Assembly (NCBI GenBank): GCA_021776145.1
Contig: JAJFGM010000629.1
Coordinates: 1-13,331 of the forward strand
Direction: 5' to 3'
Length of the DNA stretch: 13,331 nucleotides
Origin: Kiloniellaceae bacterium
GTDB taxonomy: Bacteria > Pseudomonadota > Alphaproteobacteria > Kiloniellales > Kiloniellaceae
A model generated the notes under the pieces. It had not been told where the DNA came from, ran no database searches, and was given only the letters and a program-made list of their open reading frames with translations. Positions 1 to 6,068 of the stretch are shown piece by piece; the stretch's first letter is position 1; every line of letters starts with the position of its first letter. The position numbers and the translations under genes are program-made.

Positions 1-461
1 AGCGCGAGCGTGAAGACGATCAGCAGCATCGCCGGCTCGGCCAGCGACGCGATCATCACTTCCCGACTCGAACCGATGCCGCCGAAACTTGTACCCACGT
101 CCATGCCGGCAAGAGCCAGGAAGAAGCGGGCGCTCGCCAGCAGCGCCGTCAGTGCGATGAGATCTGCGGTCCAGCTGAAGATCAGGCCGGCGGCACAGGT
201 CGGCACGAGCGCGGCCGCGACCCAAATTGCCGCGAAGATCAGGTACGGCGTTACGCGGAACAACCAGGACGCGTTCTCGGCAAGCACGACTTCCTTGCGC
301 AACAGTTTCGCGAGATCGCGATAGGGCTGAAACAGCGAAGCGCCGCGCCGCCGCAAAAGCCGCGCTTTCACTTTGCGCACAAAGCCGGTCAAGAGCGGTG
401 CCAGGAGGAGCACCGTGGCCATCTGCGCTCCTTGCACGAGAAGATCGAAAATCACTGCCAT
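1..461 (-). CDS. hyfC: HyfC/HycD-like membrane subunit (respiratory complex I subunit 1 family), 3' end outside window
   Basis: The visible part is the N-terminal 153 residues of a hydrophobic subunit of the NuoH/HyfC/HycD family, which in Hyf and Hyc complexes sits in the membrane next to the hydrogenase-like arm. It begins MAVIFDLLVQGAQ and has a first membrane segment (ATVLLLAPLLTGFV). A basic loop with the family-typical FQPYRDLAKLLRKE follows, and then two more membrane segments. The stretch ASLAEPAMLLIVFTLA near the window edge is characteristic of the family. Complete relatives are about 310-320 residues, so roughly half is missing. The start ATG at 459-461 overlaps the end of hyfB by 10 bases (shared ATGGCAGTGA), which indicates translational coupling. 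Family assignment is firm. Whether it belongs to a true hydrogenase-4 complex or a related complex without hydrogenase activity cannot be told here. Confidence 0.88.
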   Translation of the reverse strand, partial: MAVIFDLLVQGAQMATVLLLAPLLTGFVRKVKARLLRRRGASLFQPYRDLAKLLRKEVVLAENASWLFRVTPYLIFAAIWVAAALVPTCAAGLIFSWTADLIALTALLASARFFLALAGMDVGTSFGGIGSSREVMIASLAEPAMLLIVFTLA

Positions 462-2464
462 ATCGCGAGCAAAAGAAGAAGCGATACGAGGGCCAGGAAA
501 ACGAGGCTCAGGTATCGCCGGATTGTCAGAAATTGCAGGTGGTTGAGGTGGTCGGCGGCAAAATTCACGGCAGTGGCAACCGGCGCATAGAGGGTACCCC
601 AGATCAGGTCCTTCAAGTCGACCTTCAGGCGTGCCGGCCGTACATCGCCCGGTGCTGGCATATCGACCTGTTCGCGCGCCTGAAATACGAGGGTGCCGAA
701 GACGCGACGGATCGGCTGCGCGAAACTGCCTGCTGTGTATTGCGTGACCGGGCTTGGATTGGGAAAACCACAGTCCCAGGCCGGGGCGCGACGCAGGGCG
801 TTGGAAGCGAACCGGTGGATGATGTAAACGGCGAAGGACGCAGAGAATAAAATGAAGAGAAATACGAGAATGCCGTTGTAGGAGCTGTGACTTTTGGCGA
901 TGGGAACAATGGTGAGCCACGGCAAGCCGGTCTGCAGCGGCAAGCGCTCACTCACAACGGCGAGGGTCACAGGCGACAGGCTGTCCATGACAAGGCCCGG
1001 CAGAACGCCCGCAAGCAGGCATAGGGATGCAAGGAGGAACATTGCGACCAGCGAGAAGCGATCCACTTCCTTGGCGTGCTCCGCCGCAGCCGTTCTCGGT
1101 CGCCCCAGGAAAGTGATGCCGAATGCCTTAACAAAACAAGCCGCGGCTAGCGCGGCGGACAGCGCCAATAAGCCACCGACCGCGGGCACCATGATTCTAA
1201 GGCCCCATTGCGGCAGTTGCGGGCTTTGCAGGATTGCTTGAAACGTCAGCCACTCGGAGACGAAGCCATTCAACGGCGGCAACGCGGATATGGCCACGCA
1301 GCCCACGAGGAAAGCGAAGCTTGTATAAGGCATGCGATGAATGAGCCCGCCCATGTGTTCCATGTCGCGCTCGCTCGTAGCCATCAGAAGGGCGCCGGCG
1401 CCGAAAAATAAGAGGCTCTTGAAAAGCGAATGATTGAAGACATGAAACAAGGCTGCAGTCATCGCCAGCGCGGCGGCCAAGCCCATGTCGTTCGCTTGAA
1501 ACGCGAGAGCGAGACCGAGGCCGATAAAGATGATGCCGATATTCTCTACGGTGTGATAGGCGAGCAGGCGCTTCAGATCGTGCTGCATCAGGGCATAGAG
1601 TACGCCAAGTACCGCGGTGGCGCCGCCAAGCGCGAGGACGATCATGGCCGCCCACCAAGTGGGCTCGCCCACCAAGTCGAATAGGATGCGCACGAAAGCG
1701 TAAACGGCGACTTTGGTCATGACGCCGCTCATCAAGGCCGAAACATGACTCGGTGCTGCCGGATGTGCGAGCGGCAGCCAGACGTGAAGAGGCACCAGTC
1801 CGGCTTTCGAGCCGGCGCCGAGCAGCACTAATGCCAGAACGGTCGCCGCGATACCGGGCGCATGTTCCGCGGCGCGTATTGCTGCAAAGCCGTAGGCGCC
1901 TTCGTGCCCCGCGAGTAGGCCAAATGCAAGCAACAAGGCAAAGGTGCCGAAGCTTGCCATGACCAGATAAATGTAGCCGGCGCGGACATTTTCGCGGACC
2001 CGATGGTGCGCCATGACAAGCGCCCAGGAAGAGAGCGACATAAACTCCCAAGACAACAAGAAAGTATAGGCGTCGTCTGCCAGTACGACTAGGTTCATCG
2101 CGGCGAGAAATACCGGGAAGAACGGCAGCACTCGCTGCGGTGCTTCCTCGTGGCGTCCGTAACCAATCCCATAGAGGCTGGCAGTCATGCCGCCCAGATT
2201 GATGACAATCAGGAAAAATGCGGCTAGCGCATCCAAATGAAAATGCGCGCCGAGCCACGGCATCCCAAGTGGCAGTGTCAAATTCGAAGGTTCACCGGCA
2301 GCCCCGAAGAGGTGCGTGCCGGCAACGACGAGGGCAATGCCTGATATTCCTAAGCTTGCACCATAGGTCATGCGATGGAAATGGGGCACTCGGCCGAGTG
2401 CAACAGATACGATCCCGACGCCGAGCAGGGCCGCAATACACCACAACCCTATGACGACGGGCAC
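452..2464 (-). CDS. hyfB: HyfB-like proton-translocating antiporter subunit (NuoL/M/N family)
   Basis: This is a membrane subunit of the Mrp/NuoL family, expected to translocate protons (or Na+) in a Hyf-type energy-converting complex. With the GTG start at 2462-2464 the product has 670 residues, essentially the length of E. coli HyfB (about 672). Many hydrophobic helices are visible. The conserved charged residues of the channel are present: Glu in LLSWEFMSLSSW, Lys in GAGSKAGLVPLH, and the His/Lys helix around PAAPSHVSALMSGVMTKVA. The C-terminal segment with AWDCGFPNPSPVTQYTAGSF and a last hydrophobic helix is typical of HyfB rather than NuoL. I chose the GTG because GAGGGAG (2473-2479) sits 8 bases upstream. 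The in-frame ATG at 2509 would add a non-hydrophobic extension that merely reads across the 3' end of xre. It lies 13 bases after xre and overlaps hyfC. Confidence 0.9.
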   Translation of the reverse strand: MPVVIGLWCIAALLGVGIVSVALGRVPHFHRMTYGASLGISGIALVVAGTHLFGAAGEPSNLTLPLGMPWLGAHFHLDALAAFFLIVINLGGMTASLYGIGYGRHEEAPQRVLPFFPVFLAAMNLVVLADDAYTFLLSWEFMSLSSWALVMAHHRVRENVRAGYIYLVMASFGTFALLLAFGLLAGHEGAYGFAAIRAAEHAPGIAATVLALVLLGAGSKAGLVPLHVWLPLAHPAAPSHVSALMSGVMTKVAVYAFVRILFDLVGEPTWWAAMIVLALGGATAVLGVLYALMQHDLKRLLAYHTVENIGIIFIGLGLALAFQANDMGLAAALAMTAALFHVFNHSLFKSLLFFGAGALLMATSERDMEHMGGLIHRMPYTSFAFLVGCVAISALPPLNGFVSEWLTFQAILQSPQLPQWGLRIMVPAVGGLLALSAALAAACFVKAFGITFLGRPRTAAAEHAKEVDRFSLVAMFLLASLCLLAGVLPGLVMDSLSPVTLAVVSERLPLQTGLPWLTIVPIAKSHSSYNGILVFLFILFSASFAVYIIHRFASNALRRAPAWDCGFPNPSPVTQYTAGSFAQPIRRVFGTLVFQAREQVDMPAPGDVRPARLKVDLKDLIWGTLYAPVATAVNFAADHLNHLQFLTIRRYLSLVFLALVSLLLLLAIWQ

Positions 2465-2472
2465 CGTCGCGA

Positions 2473-2479
2473 CTCCCTC
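2473..2479 (-). promoter_or_regulatory. Ribosome binding site that fixes the hyfB GTG start
   Basis: On the minus strand GAGGGAG lies 8 bases before the GTG at 2464. It overlaps the TGA stop of the xre gene (2478-2480), so ribosomes finishing xre end directly on the hyfB Shine-Dalgarno. This supports the shorter hyfB start and coupling of the two genes. Confidence 0.7.
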
Positions 2480-2783
2480 AAATCGGTCGCCGCGGTGTCG
2501 CGGCGGCACTTTCCCGGAGAAGTTTGCTGGCTTCCGGCCGGTCCCTCAACCGGACCCCACGCCCAACTCCGAGGCTCGCCGCATCCTCGCCAATCAGTTC
2601 AATTCCGGCAGAGTCCAACCCGGCGATCAGTTTCATCAACGAGTCCACATTTCCGCGGATGACCCCGTCGCTGGCCTCCATGCGCTGGATGGTTGGCACC
2701 GAAAGACCTGAAATCTCAGCCAGTTGGCGTTGGTCGACTCCGAGAAGCGCGCGGGCTGCGCGCAATTGAGGAGCGGATATCAT
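2478..2783 (-). CDS. XRE-family helix-turn-helix transcriptional regulator, first gene of the hyf operon
   Basis: This is a 101-residue DNA-binding protein of the Cro/C1 type. The helix-turn-helix occupies about residues 6-60. Recognisable parts are LRAARALLGVDQRQLAEISG (scaffold and first helices), LSVPTIQRMEAS (recognition helix) and a helical tail ending IAGLDSAGIELIGED, which is typical of small rhizobial-type XRE regulators. The rest is a short polar tail. There is no ligand or protease domain. It is first in a run that continues into hyfB after 13 bases, so it is probably co-transcribed with the complex and may control it, including its own promoter. No good Shine-Dalgarno precedes the ATG; the upstream bases are AT-rich with TATAAA only 3 bases away. 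The start is nevertheless well supported because MISAPQLRAAR is a standard beginning for this family. Confidence 0.87.
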   Translation of the reverse strand: MISAPQLRAARALLGVDQRQLAEISGLSVPTIQRMEASDGVIRGNVDSLMKLIAGLDSAGIELIGEDAASLGVGRGVRLRDRPEASKLLRESAAATPRRPI

Positions 2784-2785
2784 GT

Positions 2786-2832
2786 TTTATACATCATTTA
2801 TTGACTTTTGGATATGAATAAGGCTGTATAAA
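2786..2832. promoter_or_regulatory. Inverted repeat TTTATACA / TGTATAAA, candidate XRE operator
   Basis: TTTATACA at 2786-2793 and its exact reverse complement TGTATAAA at 2825-2832 flank a 31-base spacer, immediately upstream of the xre ATG. The arms are 39 bases apart centre to centre. The right arm overlaps the -10 of the plus-strand promoter proposed at 2801-2830, and the left arm abuts the xre start codon. Binding by the adjacent XRE protein would fit autoregulation, but this is inference from position and symmetry. Confidence 0.45.
2801..2830 (+). promoter_or_regulatory. Putative sigma70-type promoter for the small plus-strand gene
   Basis: TTGACT at 2801-2806 and TGTATA at 2825-2830 are separated by 18 bases in a strikingly AT-rich stretch of an otherwise GC-rich window. 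Transcription would start near 2838, about 100 bases before the candidate TTG start at 2942. It overlaps the proposed XRE inverted repeat. The match is reasonable, but no transcript evidence is available. Confidence 0.4.
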
Positions 2833-2941
2833 TGTTATTAAACAATGTTTCAAGCATTGATATTGAGATCTGTGCGTCTAGCGAACTTTGGAGAGGGGTC
2901 GATCGAGAATTCAGGCGCTTTGAAAGGCAAAGGCTGCGGCG

Positions 2942-3205
2942 TTGAGAACACGAGAGTTGTACGGGCAGTATCACGGCCTGATTGACGATTTGGCGTGGAG
3001 CGCCATGCCAGGGAGTGATTGGCCGGCAGGCCTGAAGTCCTGCGCCGAGCGTTTCGAGAGCGAAGTTGAAGGGTTGGACTCCACAAGTGTCGAGGTTTTG
3101 CGCCGTGACCTCTGTGTGCAGTTCGAGCACGAAGCCCCGCACAGCACTCGGCCCCTTGCGCGGATGATCCTGTTTGTCGCAGTCAAACGCCTCGAACCGA
3201 TTTAG
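2942..3205 (+). CDS. Small hypothetical protein, 87 residues
   Basis: I do not recognise this protein. It is acidic to neutral and soluble-looking, with an N-terminal part RELYGQYHGLIDDLAWSAMP, a middle helix rich in Glu and Arg, and a hydrophobic end RMILFVAVKRLEPI. There is no signal peptide, metal motif or HTH. The frame opens after a TGA at 2921-2923. TTG at 2942 is the first possible start and TTG at 2957 is the alternative; neither has a strong Shine-Dalgarno. I prefer this strand because the composition is protein-like and a plausible promoter lies upstream at 2801-2830. The overlapping minus-strand frames read as low-complexity Arg/Ser/Thr-rich sequence. It is divergent from xre. It could be spurious. 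Confidence 0.4.
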   Translation: MRTRELYGQYHGLIDDLAWSAMPGSDWPAGLKSCAERFESEVEGLDSTSVEVLRRDLCVQFEHEAPHSTRPLARMILFVAVKRLEPI

Positions 3206-3245
3206 CTGCCGACTGACTGGTTCAGCCGCAGTGACGCTCCGCCAG

Positions 3246-3274
3246 TTTCGCTAGCCAAAGCGAAAGGGCTTTCG
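3246..3274 (+). terminator. Overlapping hairpins after the 87-residue gene, weak terminator or attenuator candidate
   Basis: TTTCGCT (3246-3252) pairs with AGCGAAA (3259-3265) over a 6-base loop. The overlapping CGAAAG (3261-3266) pairs with CTTTCG (3269-3274) over two bases. The two structures share bases and exclude each other. There is no T-run afterwards, so classical rho-independent termination is doubtful. Confidence 0.25.
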
Positions 3275-3372
3275 TCGTCAAAACAGTCGTGACGGAGAGG
3301 CAAAAGACCACACGTGATGTTTTTCAGTCAGTCAGCGAATTGGGCATGGAAGCCGTCCAGAAAATTGTCGGA

Positions 3373-3418
3373 CCTGGTCGTCGGTCGTCGTGTCACGTGA
3401 AGAACACCGACGATCAGG
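3373..3418. repeat. 12-base imperfect inverted repeat, strong hairpin
   Basis: CCTGGTCGTCGG (3373-3384) and CCGACGATCAGG (3407-3418) are complementary except for one position that would be a G-U pair in RNA. The 22-base loop contains the palindrome CACGTG (3394-3399) and a further TGT/ACA extension of the stem. It lies about 140 bases before the methyltransferase-fold gene and is the strongest structured element in the spacer. It could be an RNA leader structure, a protein site, or the end of an unrecognised element. Confidence 0.45.
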
Positions 3419-3560
3419 AATGAACCGCCGAACTGATATAGCCCCGAAAACCGCCCGGACTGTCTGAAGCAACAATTGTGAAAATCGCTGTCGACGGCTC
3501 CTGTAAGTTCGTCGGACGGAATGTTTGACAGGCCGAGGCATGCAGAATGTCCAATTCTGA

Positions 3561-4307
3561 ATGATCACCGTTCACCAGCTGTGCAACGAATTCGGCGAGG
3601 TCACGATTTTGTGTAGCCGCGCGACCGGGTCTTTTATTTATTGCCAAGGAGGAAGCCTTCAGAGCGAAGCCGACAGCCACGGTGTCAGCCTGGCATCGTA
3701 TGTCCACGCGATCCACGGTCTCCTCATTCAGAGCGGCGCCAAGGACGTCCTGCTGATCGGTTGCGGCGGTGGAACGCTGGCAACGATGCTCTCGTTTGGC
3801 GACGTTTGCGTAACGGTTATCGATGTGAATCCGATGTCGGTCATCCTGGCCAAGAAATACTTTTCGTTGCCAGATAGTGTTTCTTTTCACTTAGGGGATG
3901 GCGATGCGTTTCTCAGAGAGACCGACTTGACGTATGACGCCATCGTTGTCGATGCCTTCATTGGCAACAAGGTCCCGGACCATTTCCAATCGGAGAATTT
4001 TCTTAGGACCGCCCGCAAGCAACTCAGTCCTTCTGGCTTGGTCCTCTTCAACGTGCACCTCAGCCATGACTTCGACCCGCAAGCAGATTTGGTAGGGATG
4101 GCTATGGAGGACGCCGGCCTGGCAGTTCGAATTCTCGATGCGCCCGGTGTCTTGAAACGCAACGCGATTGTCCTCGGTGGGGCTGTCGCGGCACTCAGGA
4201 AACCGGACCTTACGATCATGCCGGAGCATTCGGCCGAATTGATAGCCGAACAACTGGCTTGGATGAGCTTACGGCCGTGCCGAAACCGGAGCGACAACCG
4301 AGGATGA
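3561..4307 (+). CDS. Spermidine-synthase-like class I methyltransferase-fold protein
   Basis: This 248-residue protein has the Rossmann fold shared by spermidine synthases and SAM-dependent methyltransferases. Motif I is VLLIGCGGGTLATML (about residues 63-77), the acidic end of beta-2 is VIDVNP (Asp88), then GDGDAF (112-117) and YDAIVVDAF (125-133). The N-terminal strand region with IYCQGGSLQSEAD and SLASYVHAIHGLL resembles the N-terminal domain of SpeE-like proteins. It lacks the polyamine-synthase GGGDG and DSTDP-type signatures, so an authentic spermidine synthase is unlikely; a substrate cannot be named. It probably acts in the cytosol, as no signal peptide is visible. The ATG at 3561 is the earliest possible start because TGA is the preceding codon; no good Shine-Dalgarno is present. 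Its end is coupled to the next gene, 4 bases away, so it heads a three-gene unit. Confidence 0.85.
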   Translation: MITVHQLCNEFGEVTILCSRATGSFIYCQGGSLQSEADSHGVSLASYVHAIHGLLIQSGAKDVLLIGCGGGTLATMLSFGDVCVTVIDVNPMSVILAKKYFSLPDSVSFHLGDGDAFLRETDLTYDAIVVDAFIGNKVPDHFQSENFLRTARKQLSPSGLVLFNVHLSHDFDPQADLVGMAMEDAGLAVRILDAPGVLKRNAIVLGGAVAALRKPDLTIMPEHSAELIAEQLAWMSLRPCRNRSDNRG

Positions 4308-4311
4308 GACG

Positions 4312-4644
4312 ATGAGGAACACAGAACGTCGGTCTCGCTTAGACGCCCAAAGATCGCCTGAGGTGACGGCATTGTACGACTGCACCCGCGACCCTAAGAA
4401 AATTGGTCGGCTAAATGGGAGTTTCTTGGATGGCCATCGCGGCTTTATTGAGCACCAAGACGATGTTGTGGTTGTTCCAGATACGGTGCTGAACCCCCAG
4501 ATTGAGATTTGCCATACCCCCGTCATTCACTTTTTGTATGGTCTTTCACCAATTTGGATGTTGAGTGGCGTCAACGAGCCAAAATTCTCGGCGCTGTTGG
4601 ATACCGATGATGTCTTAACGGAATTCCGGCTCGGTCACCGATGA
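4312..4644 (+). CDS. Hypothetical protein, 110 residues, middle gene of a coupled trio
   Basis: I do not recognise this family. The protein has a basic N-terminus (MRNTERRSRLDAQRS), a beta-rich centre (GHRGFIEHQDDVVVVPDTVL) and a hydrophobic stretch ICHTPVIHFLYGLSPIWML, too mixed to be a confident membrane helix, then an acidic end. No catalytic motif is evident. The start is well supported: GAGG at 4300-4303 lies 8 bases before the ATG at 4312 and spans the end of the upstream gene. The stop codon overlaps the next start as ATGA (4641-4644). The tight spacing on both sides says it is translated with its neighbours and argues that it is a real gene despite its anonymity. Confidence 0.68.
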   Translation: MRNTERRSRLDAQRSPEVTALYDCTRDPKKIGRLNGSFLDGHRGFIEHQDDVVVVPDTVLNPQIEICHTPVIHFLYGLSPIWMLSGVNEPKFSALLDTDDVLTEFRLGHR

Positions 4645-4982
4645 CGCGTAAATTGAATTCGCTCTTGAATAGGGTAAGCGCGGCAACTGGGCGAGACACT
4701 GAACTCGATCAGGCCTTGGCCAAAACGCTGGATGCCGCACCAGGCAAGCATTCGATTCCACCGTACACCTCGTCGGTGGATAGTTGCCTTCAGCTCATCG
4801 GGCGCGATTTGCCGGGATGGCACTGGCATGTTGGTTACGGACCAACGGGAATAATGCCCTATGCCTCTGTCATTCAAGGGGAAGAGCGGTTCGTAGCAAC
4901 GGCCGCCACTGTTCCGCTCGCCCTGTTGTCGGCTCTGCTCGAAGCAAGAATTTCCCAAGCCAAAGGCTTGTCTGAATCATGA
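4641..4982 (+). CDS. Phage ABA-sandwich-domain-like small protein
   Basis: This is a 113-residue protein whose centre and C-terminus resemble the Phage ABA sandwich family (a small domain common in phage and prophage genes). It has PYTSSVDSCLQLI followed by LPGWHWHVGYG, then a strand-like middle, then a helix TVPLALLSALLEARI. This order (aromatic-rich GWxW segment after an amphipathic helix, closing helix of Ala/Leu with ALLEAR) is the feature I recognise; the biochemical role of the family is unknown. The N-terminal 35 residues are an extra charged extension. The ATG overlaps the TGA of the preceding gene by one base pair step (ATGA), so it is the last gene of the trio. Its presence suggests that the unit, or part of it, came from a phage or prophage-like element. 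Confidence 0.66.
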   Translation: MTRKLNSLLNRVSAATGRDTELDQALAKTLDAAPGKHSIPPYTSSVDSCLQLIGRDLPGWHWHVGYGPTGIMPYASVIQGEERFVATAATVPLALLSALLEARISQAKGLSES

Positions 4983-5026
4983 TGGGGGCGAGGGGCGACC
5001 TATTGGGAGATCACTTGTAGCGATCC

Positions 5027-5055
5027 CGTCAGGGCAAGAACCGACGCTTTTTTTT
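5027..5055 (+). terminator. Weak terminator candidate after the three-gene unit
   Basis: A short CGTC (5027-5030) / GACG (5043-5046) stem is followed after one base by eight T residues (5048-5055), 45 bases past the last stop codon of the trio. The T-run is convincing but the stem is only four pairs, so confidence is low. Confidence 0.28.
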
Positions 5056-5074
5056 GCTTCGCCGCTCTTGTCTC

Positions 5075-5850
5075 TTACTCTTCCAGGACATAGCCGCCCG
5101 GCGCATCGCATGGCGGCGCAAAGCCGGCCGTGGCCTTGCCCATATCGGGAGGCTTAACCTGATCGCCCGAGTGCCTGGCTGGCCACGTCGGCCACCACGA
5201 GCCGTCGCGCTCTTTCGTGGTGGCGAGCCACTCATCGTGCGCCATATAGGGTTCGCCTTCGCGTTTGGTGGCGATACGATGGTGACGGCGGAGGTGGCCG
5301 GGCTCGCTGATGATGCCTGCATTGTGTCCGCCACTGGTCAGAAGGAACGTCACATCGGTATTTGAAAGCAATTTGATCTTGTAGTCGGATTTTCAGGGCA
5401 CGACGTGGTCTCCCTCGGCGCCGACGGCGAAAATAGGAACGCGGATGTTGGTCAGCGCGACTGGCTTATCGCCAACGTAATACCGCCCTTCGGCCAAGTC
5501 ATTCTCAAGGAACAGACTTCTCAGATATTCCGAGTGCATCCGGTAGGGTAGGCGCGTCGCGTCCGCACTCCAGGCCATGAGATCGATCATCGGTGTGCGC
5601 TCGCCCATCAGGTAGTCGTGCACAATGCGCGATCAGATCAGGTCGTTCGAGCGTAGCAACTGAAGGGCCCCGGCCATTTGCTTGGTATCGAGGTAACCCT
5701 GGTCCCACATCAGGTCTTCCAGATAGGCAACTTGGCGCTGGTCGGTGAACAACATCAGCTCGCCGGCCTCGGTGAAGTCCGTTTGCGCGGCGAACAGCGT
5801 CACCGACTTGAGCCAGTCCTTGCCGTCGCGGCCGAGCGCCGATGCCGAGA
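5075..5850 (-). pseudogene. phaC: Remnant of class I polyhydroxyalkanoate synthase (PhaC), 3' half
   Basis: One continuous minus-strand frame from about 5850 to the TAA at 5075-5077 reads as the C-terminal 255 or so residues of PhaC, the enzyme that polymerises hydroxyacyl-CoA on storage granules. Recognisable parts in order are LFAAQTDFTEAGELMLF, MWDQGYLDTKQMAGALQLL, DYLMGERTPMIDLMAW, PIFAVGAEGDHVVP (catalytic Asp region), FLLTSGGHNAGIISEPGH (catalytic His) and the C-terminal APGGYVLEE. Complete enzymes are about 590 residues. The N-terminal half, including the lipase-box cysteine that acts as nucleophile, is absent. Two in-frame TGA codons, 5633-5635 (LLRSNDLI-stop-SRIVHDY) and 5393-5395 (GDHVVP-stop-KSDYKIK), stand exactly where relatives have Trp. 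The left part joins an IS3 orfA fragment near 5840. It cannot make active synthase. Confidence 0.88.
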
Positions 5851-6011
5851 TCGTCGGCAACTTGCTTGATCGTGCGCCCGCTTGTCTGCGGCAGACGCAC
5901 GGCCTCTCGTTTGAATTGATCCGTGAATGTTCGTTGTACTCGCTGGCTCATGAGGTCCCCCTGATCAGCTTACGCTACCAAAAGTCCCTCCACTTTTCCC
6001 GGGCAAGTCCA
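5840..6011 (-). mobile_element. 5' remnant of an IS3-family insertion sequence (orfA start and putative left end)
   Basis: From the ATG at 5949-5951 the minus strand reads MSQRVQRTFTDQFKREAVRL, then SGRTIKQVADDLGIG, the N-terminal helix-turn-helix region of an IS3/IS911-type OrfA transposase. After about 40 residues the similarity stops and the DNA continues in another frame as the phaC remnant, so the junction lies at about 5830-5850. Relatives continue with a Trp/Leu-rich helix that is absent here. The 50-60 bases upstream of the ATG, beginning near 6011 with TGGACTTGCCCGGGAAAAG, probably include the terminal inverted repeat, but the other end of the element is gone, so the boundary is a guess. 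No orfB or DDE domain is present; the element is dead. Confidence 0.75.
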
Positions 6012-6068
6012 GTGGGGCGTTTTCAATGCAAGGAGCGTCACCCGACTGCCGCGGCACGATGGGGCCTT

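Larger units (their letters stand above)
3206..3560. other. Gene-free stretch of 355 bases with inverted repeats
   Basis: I see no convincing coding frame here. The minus-strand frame 3332-3568 is Arg/Ser-rich and has no recognisable family. What it holds is structure: a pair of competing short hairpins at 3246-3274 and a 12-base inverted repeat at 3373-3418. The methyltransferase-fold gene begins at 3561 directly after a TGA in the same frame (3558-3560). No clear -35/-10 pair was found, so the promoter of the downstream three-gene unit is unassigned. Confidence 0.5.

Noticed and set aside
227..850. Plus-strand 207-residue frame opposite hyfB and hyfC
   Set aside because: Antisense to two recognised genes, with basic low-complexity composition and no family features.
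1197..2258. 353-residue minus-strand frame inside hyfB
   Set aside because: Arg/Ser-rich out-of-frame shadow of a clear HyfB coding frame.
2465..2509. ATG at 2509 as the hyfB start
   Set aside because: It would add 15 polar residues encoded over the 3' end of xre and has no suitable Shine-Dalgarno, whereas GTG 2464 has GAGGGAG 8 bases upstream and gives the family length.
2798..3142. Minus-strand frame of 114 residues opposite the 87-residue gene
   Set aside because: Its start region runs across AT-rich control DNA and it has no recognisable features; the plus strand reads as more protein-like, though with modest confidence.
3211..3333. GACTGACTG (3211-3219) and CAGTCAGTC (3325-3333) as terminal repeats of a small element
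   Set aside because: Only nine bases of simple GACT repetition, with no flanking duplication and nothing element-like between them.
3414..3890. Minus-strand 158-residue frame opposite the methyltransferase-fold gene
   Set aside because: Antisense to a protein with a clear Rossmann motif set; no family resemblance and no promoter.
5393..5635. TGA read as Trp or selenocysteine in phaC
   Set aside because: TGA is the normal stop of several intact genes here (xre, hyfB, lysR, the trio), TGG is used elsewhere in the same relic, and the gene also lacks its N-terminal half, so decay is the simpler explanation.
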